In this document: one piece after another, positions 1 through 6,673 of the stretch
Layout of the letters: every line of letters begins with the position of its first letter
Numbering within the stretch: position 1 is the first letter of the stretch
Assembly: GCA_036677445.1 (NCBI GenBank)
Contig: JAVBWI010000006.1
Coordinates: forward strand, 124,001 to 188,000
DNA length: 64,000 nt
Reading direction: 5' to 3'
Source: JAVBWI01 sp036677445
Lineage (GTDB): Bacteria > Bacillota > Clostridia > Christensenellales > CAG-138
The notes under the pieces: model-generated
The model's database searches: none
The model's input: only the letters and a program-made list of their open reading frames with translations
What the model was told of the DNA's origin: nothing
Position numbers and translations under genes: made by a program

Positions 1-80
1 GGCGGACGAGCCGCAGGACTAATAATATTCGGTGCAGGCTCAACGAGACGGCGTTTCTTGGGCCTCTACCTGTAAGCTCC
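1..80. other. Tail of upstream sequence, unidentified
   Basis: Short stretch before the first complete gene. On the plus strand one frame reads ADEPQD and stops at 20-22, another stays open to a stop at 73-75. In related Clostridia an hfq or miaA gene often precedes the next gene, but the visible residues are too few to identify either. A ribosome site AGGAAGG lies at 81-87. Confidence 0.2.
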
Positions 81-95
81 AGGAAGGTAATAGAA

Positions 96-1376
96 ATGGA
101 TTTGGTTCCGGATATGTTTCCCGCGCTTGCGGCCTCCGCCCAGGCGGTCAACGCCGTGCTTGAGGCCGAACGGCAATTGCAAGATGTATTTGCGCGGGTA
201 GACGCCATTGAGGCGGTCAACCAGTGGAAGGTGCTGCATGCTTTCCAGCAGGAAGGCATTGCGCAGCGTCATTTTGCACCCACAACAGGCTATGGATATG
301 ACGATATCGGCCGTGATTCGCTCGAACGCATGTTTGCGCGCGCGTTGGATGCGGAGGATGCTTTGGTGCGCCCGCAGATCGTCAACGGCACGCATGCGCT
401 GTACCTGACGCTATCAGGCCTGCTGCGCCCAAATGACACGCTGCTGTGTATCACCGGCAAACCGTATGACACGCTGGAACAGGCCATCGGCGCAAAAGGC
501 GGCGCGGGGTTCGGTTCCCTGCAGGAATATGGAATAGGCTATCAGGAAGTCGGGCTGAAAAACGATACGATCGATTTACCAGCCGTGTTGAAAGCGTTGG
601 AGGATAAGCGCATCCGCATGGTGTATGTACAGCGTTCGCGCGGGTATGCCTGGCGGGAGGCAATATCGCTTGCAGCGCTGCGGGATGTGTTTTCCGAAAT
701 AAAACGTATACGGCCGGATATAATCATCGCGGTGGACAACTGCTATGGCGAATTTACCTGCACCGGGGAGCCGACGACCGTAGGCGCGGATGTGATCGCG
801 GGTTCGCTCATTAAAAACCCGGGCGGCGGCCTGGCGCCTACGGGCGGGTATATCGCCGGAAAAACAGAATATGTCGAGCGTATTGCCCACCGGCTGACTG
901 TACCGGGCATGGGGCGGGAGGTAGGTTCCTATGCGGGTTCCTATGCGCCGTTCTACCAGGGATTGTTTTTAGCGCCGCATGTGACCGCGCAAAGCCTGAA
1001 ATCCGCCGCGCTGTTCGCGCGCACGTTTGAGAACGCGGGCATGACCACCATGCCGTCCAGCCTCGCCGAGCGGTCGGATATTATTCAATCCCTACGCCTC
1101 CCAAGTAAGGAAGCGCTGATCGCCTTCTGCCAAAGCATACAAAAAGCCGCCCCTATCGACAGCTTTGTAACGCCGGAGCCTTGGGACATGCCGGGTTACA
1201 GCCATCAGGTGATCATGGCGGCGGGTACGTTCGTGCAGGGAGCTTCCATAGAGCTAAGCGCCGATGCGCCGATCAAGGAACCTTATATTGCATATATTCA
1301 GGGGGCGCTGACCTATGCGCACGGGCGTATAGGCGCCATGCTGGCGCTGGACGCGCTAATAAAAAGCGAGGCTTAG
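96..1376 (+). CDS. PLP-dependent methionine gamma-lyase family protein (YnbB-like)
   Basis: A 426-residue cytosolic PLP enzyme of the family annotated as methionine gamma-lyase or aluminium resistance protein. The motif SLIKNPGGGLAPTGGY carries the lysine (K240) expected to bind PLP, and VDNCYGEF (D214) supplies the ring-nitrogen aspartate. N-terminal TTGYGYDD and NGTHALYL are also typical. The family fold is that of sulfur amino acid lyases, but the physiological substrate is unsettled, so a precise reaction is not claimed. The ATG at 96 is chosen because AGGAAGG sits 8 bases before it; the frame is open to the window edge. The stop codon overlaps the convergent lexA stop. Confidence 0.85.
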   Translation: MDLVPDMFPALAASAQAVNAVLEAERQLQDVFARVDAIEAVNQWKVLHAFQQEGIAQRHFAPTTGYGYDDIGRDSLERMFARALDAEDALVRPQIVNGTHALYLTLSGLLRPNDTLLCITGKPYDTLEQAIGAKGGAGFGSLQEYGIGYQEVGLKNDTIDLPAVLKALEDKRIRMVYVQRSRGYAWREAISLAALRDVFSEIKRIRPDIIIAVDNCYGEFTCTGEPTTVGADVIAGSLIKNPGGGLAPTGGYIAGKTEYVERIAHRLTVPGMGREVGSYAGSYAPFYQGLFLAPHVTAQSLKSAALFARTFENAGMTTMPSSLAERSDIIQSLRLPSKEALIAFCQSIQKAAPIDSFVTPEPWDMPGYSHQVIMAAGTFVQGASIELSADAPIKEPYIAYIQGALTYAHGRIGAMLALDALIKSEA

Positions 1377-1996
1377 TAACTGCGCATTAGGCCGATGACC
1401 TTGCCCACGACCTCCACGTCGTTGTATGCGACATAGATGGGCTGCATAGTCGTATTTTCCGGCTGCAGCCGCACGCGGCCGTTGTCCTTATCCTCAAAAA
1501 AGCGCTTTACGGTAGCCCGCTCGCCCTGTATGCGCGCGACAACGATATCGCCGTTATTAACCTGCAAACCGTTGTGCACCACGATGTAGTCGCCATGGAA
1601 CATGCCCGCGTCGATCATGCTGCTGCCTTCGACCTTTAATAAAAAGACCTCATCCTTGCGTGCGCCGTGCAGCAGCTGCGGCGGAAGTATGAACTCATCT
1701 TCAATGTTTTCGACCGCGAGGATGGGCGTACCGGCCGCGACATTGCCCACCAGTGGGACAGGCATGCCGACAGCGCTTGCCTGTGGTTCGGTGATGACCA
1801 GAGAACGCTGCTTTGCCGGATTGCGCTGTATCAGCCCGTTTTGTTCGAGCCTGGTCAAATGCGCGTGCACGGTGGAGGTGGAAGCAAGCCCCACAGCTGA
1901 GCAGATCTCACGGACGGTAGGAGGAAAACTGTTTTTTTCATAGTATGACACAATAAAATCGTAGATTGCCTTCTGGGGATTGCTCAGTTTTTTCAT
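1373..1996 (-). CDS. lexA: SOS repressor LexA
   Basis: A 207-residue SOS repressor. A winged helix-turn-helix (residues 1-65, with FPPTVREICSAVGL as recognition region) is followed by an S24 self-cleavage domain. The cleavage bond is the A88-G89 of VAAGTPIL, and the catalytic pair is S126 in GSSMIDAG and K164 in ATVKRF. RecA-stimulated self-cleavage would relieve repression of DNA repair genes. The start is set by GAGGAGG 7 bases upstream. A promoter and an overlapping LexA box lie at 2036-2074, so autoregulation is likely. The gene converges on the PLP enzyme with overlapping stop codons. Confidence 0.96.
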   Translation of the reverse strand: MKKLSNPQKAIYDFIVSYYEKNSFPPTVREICSAVGLASTSTVHAHLTRLEQNGLIQRNPAKQRSLVITEPQASAVGMPVPLVGNVAAGTPILAVENIEDEFILPPQLLHGARKDEVFLLKVEGSSMIDAGMFHGDYIVVHNGLQVNNGDIVVARIQGERATVKRFFEDKDNGRVRLQPENTTMQPIYVAYNDVEVVGKVIGLMRSY

Positions 1997-2035
1997 GGTG
2001 TTTCCTCCTCACGGGCGTTACGTTTTGCCGTAATC

Positions 2036-2064
2036 AGTATAGCATATACACGGTTGTTTGAAAA
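2036..2064 (-). promoter_or_regulatory. lexA promoter
   Basis: On the minus strand TTTTCA (2059-2064) and TATACT (2036-2041) are separated by 17 bases, placing a start site about 45 bases before the lexA ATG. The -35 box overlaps the proposed LexA operator. Confidence 0.6.
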
Positions 2065-2074
2065 CGTTCGTTCG
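2061..2074 (-). promoter_or_regulatory. LexA (SOS) box
   Basis: Minus strand reads CGAACGAACGTTTT, which fits the Gram-positive LexA consensus CGAAC-N4-GTTYG except for the last base. It overlaps the lexA -35 element, and lies 98 bases before the divergent Cys-rich gene, so it could also affect that gene. Confidence 0.65.
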
Positions 2075-2116
2075 AGAAAATGTATGGGAAATGTCGATAA
2101 TTGATTGTAATACGGA

Positions 2117-2144
2117 TTGTAATTCGGAAAAAATAGTATATGAT
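2117..2144 (+). promoter_or_regulatory. Candidate promoter of the Cys-rich gene
   Basis: TTGTAA and TATGAT are 16 bases apart, 28 bases before the ATG at 2172. The -35 lies in the second copy of a 12-base tandem repeat, GATTGTAATACG then GATTGTAATTCG (2103-2126). Confidence 0.45.
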
Positions 2145-2171
2145 AAAACCGGAAAGGAAAGGGAGAACGGC

Positions 2172-2531
2172 ATGAAGCGTTGCCTGCTGGATGAGACTAA
2201 AAACTGCACGGAGTGCGGCCAATGCGACCGCTGTGATCTGGACCAGAATAAGCTTTGTGATAATTGCTGCAAATGTTTGGAAACATCTGATCAGCCTTTC
2301 ATACAGATTCCGGTGGCGGATATCGTATTGGAGCAGCCGGAGTCGTATTTGCGGGAATATTTTTCCGAGGAAGAAGAAACGGAATTCGAAGGCGAAGAGG
2401 CCAGGCTTGGGTATGAATTGCCGGATGCCGCGCTGCTGGCCGAATGGGAAAAAAAGCTGCAGGATCTTGAAAAAGAAAAGCAGGATATAAAGCCTTTGTA
2501 CGGCGTGCGCAAGCGCAAACGGCCTAACTAA
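2172..2531 (+). CDS. Small Cys-rich acidic protein, function unknown
   Basis: A 119-residue protein that I do not recognise by name. The first 40 residues hold a dense cysteine cluster (CTECGQCDRCDL then CDNCCKC), which could bind zinc or an iron-sulfur cluster. The rest is strongly acidic and predicted helical (SEEEETEFEGEEA, then a Lys/Glu-rich helix), ending in a basic KRKRPN. The ATG at 2172 is preferred over an upstream ATG at 2058 because GGGAG precedes it by 6 bases and the Cys cluster starts directly after it. It is divergent from lexA and its end overlaps the convergent recombinase gene by 4 bases. Its position beside a LexA box hints at damage control but does not prove it. Confidence 0.7.
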   Translation: MKRCLLDETKNCTECGQCDRCDLDQNKLCDNCCKCLETSDQPFIQIPVADIVLEQPESYLREYFSEEEETEFEGEEARLGYELPDAALLAEWEKKLQDLEKEKQDIKPLYGVRKRKRPN

Positions 2532-3601
2532 TCCGTTGAATCCGGATTCTTTGGTTCATCCTCGCGAAGTTTGATCACCTGCGCGGCGATACGCCGCCGG
2601 TCCTGCGAAAGCGCCGCATAATGCTTGCGTGTGGTGTTGACGTCCTTATGGCCGAGAACATCCGCTACCAGGTAAATATCCCCCGTTTCCTGATAAAGCA
2701 TGGTGCCGTAGGTGCTGCGCAGCTTGTGCGGAGAGATCTTTTTGAGCGGCGTGGCGACAGAACTGTATTTTTTCACTAAGTTTTCTACCGCCCGCACCGT
2801 GATGCGCTTTTTTTGAATGGAGAGAAACAGCGCCTGCTCATGGCCGGGAGCAGCTTCGATATGGTCGCGTTCGAGCAGATAGTTTAAGAGCGCGCTGCGC
2901 ACTTCCTCGCCAAAGGCGAGTGAATCCTGACTGCCGCCCTTACGTGTAATCAAGAAGGCGTTGTTCATAAAATCCAGGTTATCCAAATCGATGCCTACCA
3001 GCTCACTGATACGAACGCCGGTGCCGAGGAATAGCGTGAGTATAGCAATATCGCGGGCCTTAGTGAATTTGTGGTATTTTTTCTGCGCGGGGGACAGGCC
3101 GCTGCCGGCTTCTACAGTATCCAGAAGGTTGGCGACCTCGTTGGGCTCCAGCCTTACGATGGCGCGCGCATGCAGTTTGGGCAGATCCACCAGCGAGGCC
3201 ACATTGCTTTGAATCATTTCGCGCTTGAAAAAATATTTGAAAAATGACCGCAAGGTTGACAATTTGCGTGCTTTGGCTCGCTCATGGTTTACAATTTCGC
3301 GATTCTCTTTGGTATAGAGGGATAGGTTCTCCAAAAACAGTTCAATATCCAGCGCTTTGACCTGTTCGAGATCCTGCAATGTCAACTCCGTGACAGGTTT
3401 GCCTTTGAAATATTCTATTTCCTTCGTCAAATACAGAAAGAATGTCTTCAGATCAACCGCATAGCCGTACCGTGTGAGCACCGACGTTTGACTCTCTATG
3501 CCGCGCATGAACGTACTGCAGCAGCTGGGCAGGCTGTTGAGCATCGCGCGCAGCTTCAGCGTATACAGCTTATTTTTCTTTGTATCATAACTTTCCTGCA
3601 T
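2528..3601 (-). CDS. Tyrosine recombinase (XerC/XerD-like)
   Basis: A 357-residue tyrosine recombinase. An N-terminal SAM-like core-binding domain (about residues 25-150) precedes the catalytic domain with the conserved set: R in LGTGVRISEL, K in RKGGSQDS, H-x-x-R in HKLRST, H in LGHKDVNTT, and the nucleophilic Y in RKHYAAL. Length and layout resemble Xer-type rather than phage integrases, and recombinases of this kind are often found beside lexA in Clostridia. The ATG at 3601 is chosen because AAGGA lies 8 bases upstream; an ATG at 3610 abuts that site. About 90 bases upstream is a perfect 14-base inverted repeat with a 6-base centre, an arrangement like a recombinase core site (see 3690-3723). 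Confidence 0.88.
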   Translation of the reverse strand: MQESYDTKKNKLYTLKLRAMLNSLPSCCSTFMRGIESQTSVLTRYGYAVDLKTFFLYLTKEIEYFKGKPVTELTLQDLEQVKALDIELFLENLSLYTKENREIVNHERAKARKLSTLRSFFKYFFKREMIQSNVASLVDLPKLHARAIVRLEPNEVANLLDTVEAGSGLSPAQKKYHKFTKARDIAILTLFLGTGVRISELVGIDLDNLDFMNNAFLITRKGGSQDSLAFGEEVRSALLNYLLERDHIEAAPGHEQALFLSIQKKRITVRAVENLVKKYSSVATPLKKISPHKLRSTYGTMLYQETGDIYLVADVLGHKDVNTTRKHYAALSQDRRRIAAQVIKLREDEPKNPDSTD

Positions 3602-3689
3602 TTTGCTCATCCTTTTGCAGTATATTGGAGACAGGCCGTACGATGGTTTTTGGATCATATGCACTGCCTCGAATATGTTCTTTCTACAC

Positions 3690-3723
3690 AACTATTCGTT
3701 AAACTTGTCTTTAACGAATAGTT
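3690..3723. repeat. Palindromic repeat copy 1 (14 + 6 + 14)
   Basis: AACTATTCGTTAAA and TTTAACGAATAGTT are perfect inverted arms around the centre CTTGTC. The right arm recurs at 4388-4401 and 4573-4586. The 11-14 base arms around a 6-base centre, beside a tyrosine recombinase gene, resemble a recombinase core site; a hairpin or protein operator is the alternative. Confidence 0.75.
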
Positions 3724-3951
3724 TTATCCGGCTTAAGGGGACGGTCTGCCGTGTTTCCCGTCACTGCTTCCCATGCGTGCGGGCGGCCGATTGGCCGTCC
3801 TCCGAGTTGGGCGCGCGCAATTTATTAATATCATAACATACATCAGGTTGATGTAACAGCAGTCGCTTTCAGCATACATTGAGAAAAAAATGAGGGTACA
3901 ATCAAGTATGTACCCTGCACTGCCGCAAATCCCTGCAAGCGATCCATCACA

Positions 3952-4087
3952 TCGAAAAAAAGTGCTTGACGGCGAGCCTCGCGCCCCGTGTATGGCTGTC
4001 CCTGCCGCCGCCCCCTCATGCGTGGGATGGGGACTGCGGCGTACCAGCCTAACACGTGGCTACTCACCATAAAGCACTTTTTTTCGA
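3952..4087. repeat. Large nested hairpin with 16-base perfect outer arms
   Basis: Outer arms TCGAAAAAAAGTGCTT (3952-3967) and its exact complement (4072-4087) enclose nested stems: CGTGT/ACACG with GGCTG/CAGCC (3987-3998 with 4045-4056) and GCCGC/GCGGC (4004-4008 with 4036-4040). The arms carry seven A and seven T, so on either strand the end looks like a stem followed by a U tract. A MITE with terminal inverted repeats is possible, but I see no target duplication. Confidence 0.7.
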
Positions 4088-4184
4088 CATGACAGATTTA
4101 TTTTCACGCACAAGCCGCCTGTGCGCCCCAGAGCGGCTATTTACAATATGCGGTGGAAATGGTATACTCACGACAATTGAATAG

Positions 4185-4251
4185 CAAGGCGCCGTATCTA
4201 TTCGCCGTGGGACCCCCGTTACCCCCCACAGCGATCAGACACGGCGCCTTG
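4185..4251. repeat. Two-stem nested hairpin
   Basis: Outer arms CAAGGCGCCGT (4185-4195) and ACGGCGCCTTG (4241-4251) are perfect. Inside, TCGCCGTGGG (4202-4211) pairs with CCCACAGCGA (4225-4234) with one mismatch that is a G-U pair when read on the minus strand. Confidence 0.7.
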
Positions 4252-4329
4252 TGCTTTCAGTGGCCGGGAGGACGCCTGTTCTCCGATGCTTGGTAAAACT
4301 ACCGCTCATCATTTGCACTGTTTTAGGCT

Positions 4330-4362
4330 ATTTGCGCGTGCTTTCATCAGCCACGCGCAAAT
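4330..4362. repeat. Perfect 11-base hairpin
   Basis: ATTTGCGCGTG (4330-4340) and CACGCGCAAAT (4352-4362) with an 11-base loop, directly before the second palindromic repeat copy. Confidence 0.7.
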
Positions 4363-4370
4363 GACTCGCT

Positions 4371-4401
4371 TTCGTTAAAGACTGCTGTTTAGCGAATAGT
4401 T
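4371..4401. repeat. Palindromic repeat copy 2
   Basis: TTCGTTAAA (4371-4379) and TTTAGCGAA (4388-4396) around an 8-base centre, continuing into TAGTT. One G-T mismatch in the stem. Same right-arm sequence as copies 1 and 3. Confidence 0.65.
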
Positions 4402-4404
4402 CCT

Positions 4405-4547
4405 TTTGCACCTACCGCCATATTACGGCGGCGGTGCAAATGCAGTCATGACCTACCCGCAAAACTGTTTTTCGGCATGCACTCCGGCCATGACTGCACC
4501 GGAACTACCGCTCCGGTGAAATGTCTGATTTGCCTGGGCTACATTTC
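4405..4547. repeat. Chain of four abutting hairpins
   Basis: Four stems follow one another almost without gaps: TTTGCACC/GGTGCAAA (4405-4440), TGCAGTCATG/CATGACTGCA (4441-4498), ACCGGA/TCCGGT (4498-4517) and GAAATGT/ACATTTC (4518-4547). All are perfect. The chain fills the space between repeat copies 2 and 3. Confidence 0.7.
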
Positions 4548-4556
4548 CCCTCCGCT

Positions 4557-4586
4557 TTCGCTAAACACTGCCTTTAACGAATAGTT
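4557..4586. repeat. Palindromic repeat copy 3
   Basis: TTCGCTAAA (4557-4565) and TTTAACGAA (4573-4581) around a 7-base centre, continuing into TAGTT. The centre CACTGCC shares ACTGC with copy 2. Confidence 0.65.
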
Positions 4587-4655
4587 GCAACGAAAATAGA
4601 CCGGCCTCTTTTCTTAAGAACCATCATGGATTTCTGTGTGATAAACGCGCCTATG

Positions 4656-5114
4656 CTATACTGGCCGCTGCAGTGATTTAATTGCTGCGCGGGCAAGCGC
4701 ATCGCAGCGGTTGTTGTTTTCATTGTCGCTGTGGCCTTTAACTTTATGCCAGTTGACCTTATGCATGTTGGTTTGCTTTAAGAGCCGCTGCCATAGATCC
4801 TGATTTTCCACCGGTTGCTTGCTTGCGGTTTTCCAGCCGTTGCGCTGCCAGTTTACAATCCAGTTTTCTAAAAACGCCCGGCACAGATATGCGCTGTCCG
4901 TGTACAAATCCACCGTGCAGGGCTCCAACAGCGCTTCCAGCGCGCGAATAGCCGCCATCAACTCCATGCGGTTGTTGGTGGTCTCCCCCTCCCCGCCGGA
5001 AATTTCCTTTTTGTGGTTTTTGTATTGCAGTATGGCGCCCCACCCGCCCGGACCCGGATTGCCCGAACAGGCGCCATCCGTATAGATGATAATTTCTTTC
5101 ATTGGCCCGTTCAT
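4656..5114 (-). CDS. rnhA: Ribonuclease HI
   Basis: A 152-residue RNase HI that removes the RNA strand of RNA-DNA hybrids in the cytosol. The metal-binding set is D13 (YTDGACSGNPG), E51 (NNRMEL), D73 (YTDSAY) and D138 (RCDALAR), with H128 in VKGHSD as the general base region. Length is typical. The ATG overlaps the proC stop as ATGA, implying translational coupling; an in-frame ATG four codons on is an alternative start. It is the last gene of the proC-rnhA unit before the gene-free region. Confidence 0.95.
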   Translation of the reverse strand: MNGPMKEIIIYTDGACSGNPGPGGWGAILQYKNHKKEISGGEGETTNNRMELMAAIRALEALLEPCTVDLYTDSAYLCRAFLENWIVNWQRNGWKTASKQPVENQDLWQRLLKQTNMHKVNWHKVKGHSDNENNNRCDALARAAIKSLQRPV

Positions 5115-5911
5115 TTTGCCGCCATCTGCCGCGCCTTGTCCACACAGACCTCCACGGCGTCAAGCACTGCGGCGCGCAAACCGCCGCGCTCAAGCGCTGC
5201 TACGGCTTCTATGGTTGTTCCGCCCGGCGAACATACCGCATCCTTGAGCGCGCCGGGATGCATGCCTGTTTCAAGCACCATTTTTGCGGCGCCAAGCACT
5301 GTCTGTGCGGCGAGACGATATGCCATATCCCGCGGGAGCCCCGCACGCACGCCGCCGTCCGCCAGCGCCTCTATAAATAGATACACGTACGCCGGGCCGC
5401 TGCCGGAAACGCCAATCACACCGTCCATCAGGTAGCTTGGCACTGGCTCCGCGCGTCCCGTTGCGTCGAACAGCACTTTTGCGAACTTCAATTCTTCTTC
5501 CGTAAGCGTGTGATCCATATCCAGCGCTACCATACCTTCGCCCACCATGCAGGGCGTATTGGGCATGACACGCAAAATTCTGCAATCCGGCACAAGCGCA
5601 GCTATATCCTTGCGGCTCCAGCCTGTTACAATAGAAATGAGCGCTTTATTTTTGAGCGCTTTGCCGCAATCATTTAGTACGGCCGCGCAGACGTTGGGCT
5701 TAACGGCAAGCAGCACCGCGTCGCAGGCTGCGATCATGGCAGCACCGCTCTGCGCAGTAAGCACGCCAAGCTCCGATTGTAAGGCTTGTACCTTTTTCGT
5801 ATTTAAATCGAATATATATACGTTTTGTGGCGTAAGTATGCCCTCTCGCAGAATACCGCGCAGTATTGCCTCGCCCATATTGCCGATACCGATAAAGCCA
5901 AGTTTCGTCAT
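5111..5911 (-). CDS. proC: Pyrroline-5-carboxylate reductase
   Basis: A 266-residue enzyme catalysing the last step of proline synthesis with NAD(P)H. The N-terminal Rossmann motif is GFIGIGNMGEAIL, and the C-terminal dimerisation domain has the signature region SGSGPAYVYLFIEALADGGVR-like sequence ending with SPGGTTIEA. The frame extends upstream through the tRNA-Trp gene, but ATG at 5911 is the proper start: AGGAGG lies 8 bases before it and the protein then begins MTKLGFIGIG as in the family. Overlaps rnhA by 4 bases. Confidence 0.95.
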   Translation of the reverse strand: MTKLGFIGIGNMGEAILRGILREGILTPQNVYIFDLNTKKVQALQSELGVLTAQSGAAMIAACDAVLLAVKPNVCAAVLNDCGKALKNKALISIVTGWSRKDIAALVPDCRILRVMPNTPCMVGEGMVALDMDHTLTEEELKFAKVLFDATGRAEPVPSYLMDGVIGVSGSGPAYVYLFIEALADGGVRAGLPRDMAYRLAAQTVLGAAKMVLETGMHPGALKDAVCSPGGTTIEAVAALERGGLRAAVLDAVEVCVDKARQMAAK

Positions 5912-6013
5912 GCCGCCCGTCCTCCTAAATATGTCGATATGAAACCATATAAGAAAAGTTGACAAACCATCTTCCCATATTTTAAGGAAAAAGGGCTTAT
6001 CAACCTTGCACTC

Positions 6014-6087
6014 TGGCAGGGGCAGAAGGACTCGAACCCTCAAGAACGGTTTTGGAGACCGCTATGTTACCATTACATCATGCCCCT
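6014..6087 (-). tRNA. tRNA-Trp (CCA anticodon)
   Basis: Acceptor arms AGGGGCA and TGCCCCT, discriminator G and an encoded CCA end at 6014-6016. Anticodon loop CTCCAAA gives anticodon CCA for UGG. T arm GGGTTCGAGTCC is canonical. Confidence 0.95.
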
Positions 6088-6156
6088 GCGTCGCTCACAG
6101 CCAACATGCGTATTATAGCATTACGCGATATGGCTGTCAATCCTGTATCGGGTGCA

Positions 6157-6187
6157 GCAAACGCAGGATAAACCATCCTGCGTTTGC
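6157..6187. terminator. Strong hairpin after the CD1247-like gene
   Basis: GCAAACGCAGGA and TCCTGCGTTTGC form a 12-base perfect stem with a 7-base loop. No clear U tract follows on the minus strand, so termination is plausible but not certain. Confidence 0.5.
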
Positions 6188-6221
6188 CATAAAAACAATA
6201 TATGCGCAAAATCTTGCTAAA

Positions 6222-6635
6222 TTACTCGTCTTCCTCATCAACGGCGGGAACCACTTTTTCATTGCAGGAGGGGCAAATCAGTTCTTCGCGGGAAGAGAGC
6301 ATTTCCTGATCGAAATATATGGTATCGCCGCAATGCGGACACTGCACCTCGATGAAGTCATCCTCATCAAAACCGTCTTCCTCGTCCTCATCCTCTTCTT
6401 CGTCGTCCTCCGAATCGCCGTAGAGCTCTTCGTCGAATTCGTCCAGCGCGTCGTAGATATCGGATACGCATTCGTCGAGTTCGGCAATGGTGGCTTCGTT
6501 TTCATCCAGCGTGTCGGCCATCGCATCCAGCGTATCAATAATGGCAGCGTACATCTTATGCTGTACCTCGTCGTTGATGTCGAGGCCGTCGCACAACCCC
6601 CTCAGATAAGATACCTTTTCTTTTACATAACTCAT
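6222..6635 (-). CDS. Zinc-ribbon protein with CD1247-type N-terminal domain
   Basis: A 137-residue protein. The N-terminal 60 residues (MSYVKEKVSYLRGL...) match the helical domain known from clostridial CD1247-like proteins. A central run of Asp and Glu (about residues 70-95) links to a C-terminal zinc ribbon with CPHC and CPSC pairs. Its function is unknown; the ribbon could bind nucleic acid or just stabilise the fold. AAGGAGGTG stands 7 bases before the ATG, and the gene follows efp by 38 bases, so it is probably co-transcribed with it, an arrangement I recall as common in Clostridia. Confidence 0.8.
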   Translation of the reverse strand: MSYVKEKVSYLRGLCDGLDINDEVQHKMYAAIIDTLDAMADTLDENEATIAELDECVSDIYDALDEFDEELYGDSEDDEEEDEDEEDGFDEDDFIEVQCPHCGDTIYFDQEMLSSREELICPSCNEKVVPAVDEEDE

Positions 6636-6673
6636 GAAAGCGCACCTCCTTCTTTTGTAGCTTATAGTCTGTA

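Larger units (their letters stand above)
3602..4655. other. Gene-free region packed with inverted repeats
   Basis: About 1 kb without a credible reading frame. It contains at least a dozen perfect or near-perfect inverted repeats that tile much of 3690-4590, three of which are copies of one palindromic repeat. Several nested stems (3952-4087, 4185-4251) show mismatches that become G-U pairs if the minus strand is the RNA. It lies between rnhA and the recombinase, all on the minus strand, so it could be a large structured RNA, a very long leader of the recombinase gene, or a DNA recombination locus. It matches no RNA family I can name. Short stems also occur at 3784-3797, 3840-3854, 3893-3916 and 4113-4138. 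Confidence 0.7.

Noticed and set aside
3843..4072. Reading frames of 60-75 codons inside the hairpin-rich region
   Set aside because: They cross perfect stem arms, have no ribosome site and no protein-like composition.
3690..4590. Integron attC array
   Set aside because: The recombinase lacks the integron-specific insert as far as I can see, the repeats are shorter than attC sites, and no gene cassettes lie between them.
6012..6043. Upstream extension of proC through the tRNA-Trp gene
   Set aside because: The extended frame runs antisense-free through a clear tRNA and has no ribosome site; ATG at 5911 fits the family and has AGGAGG.
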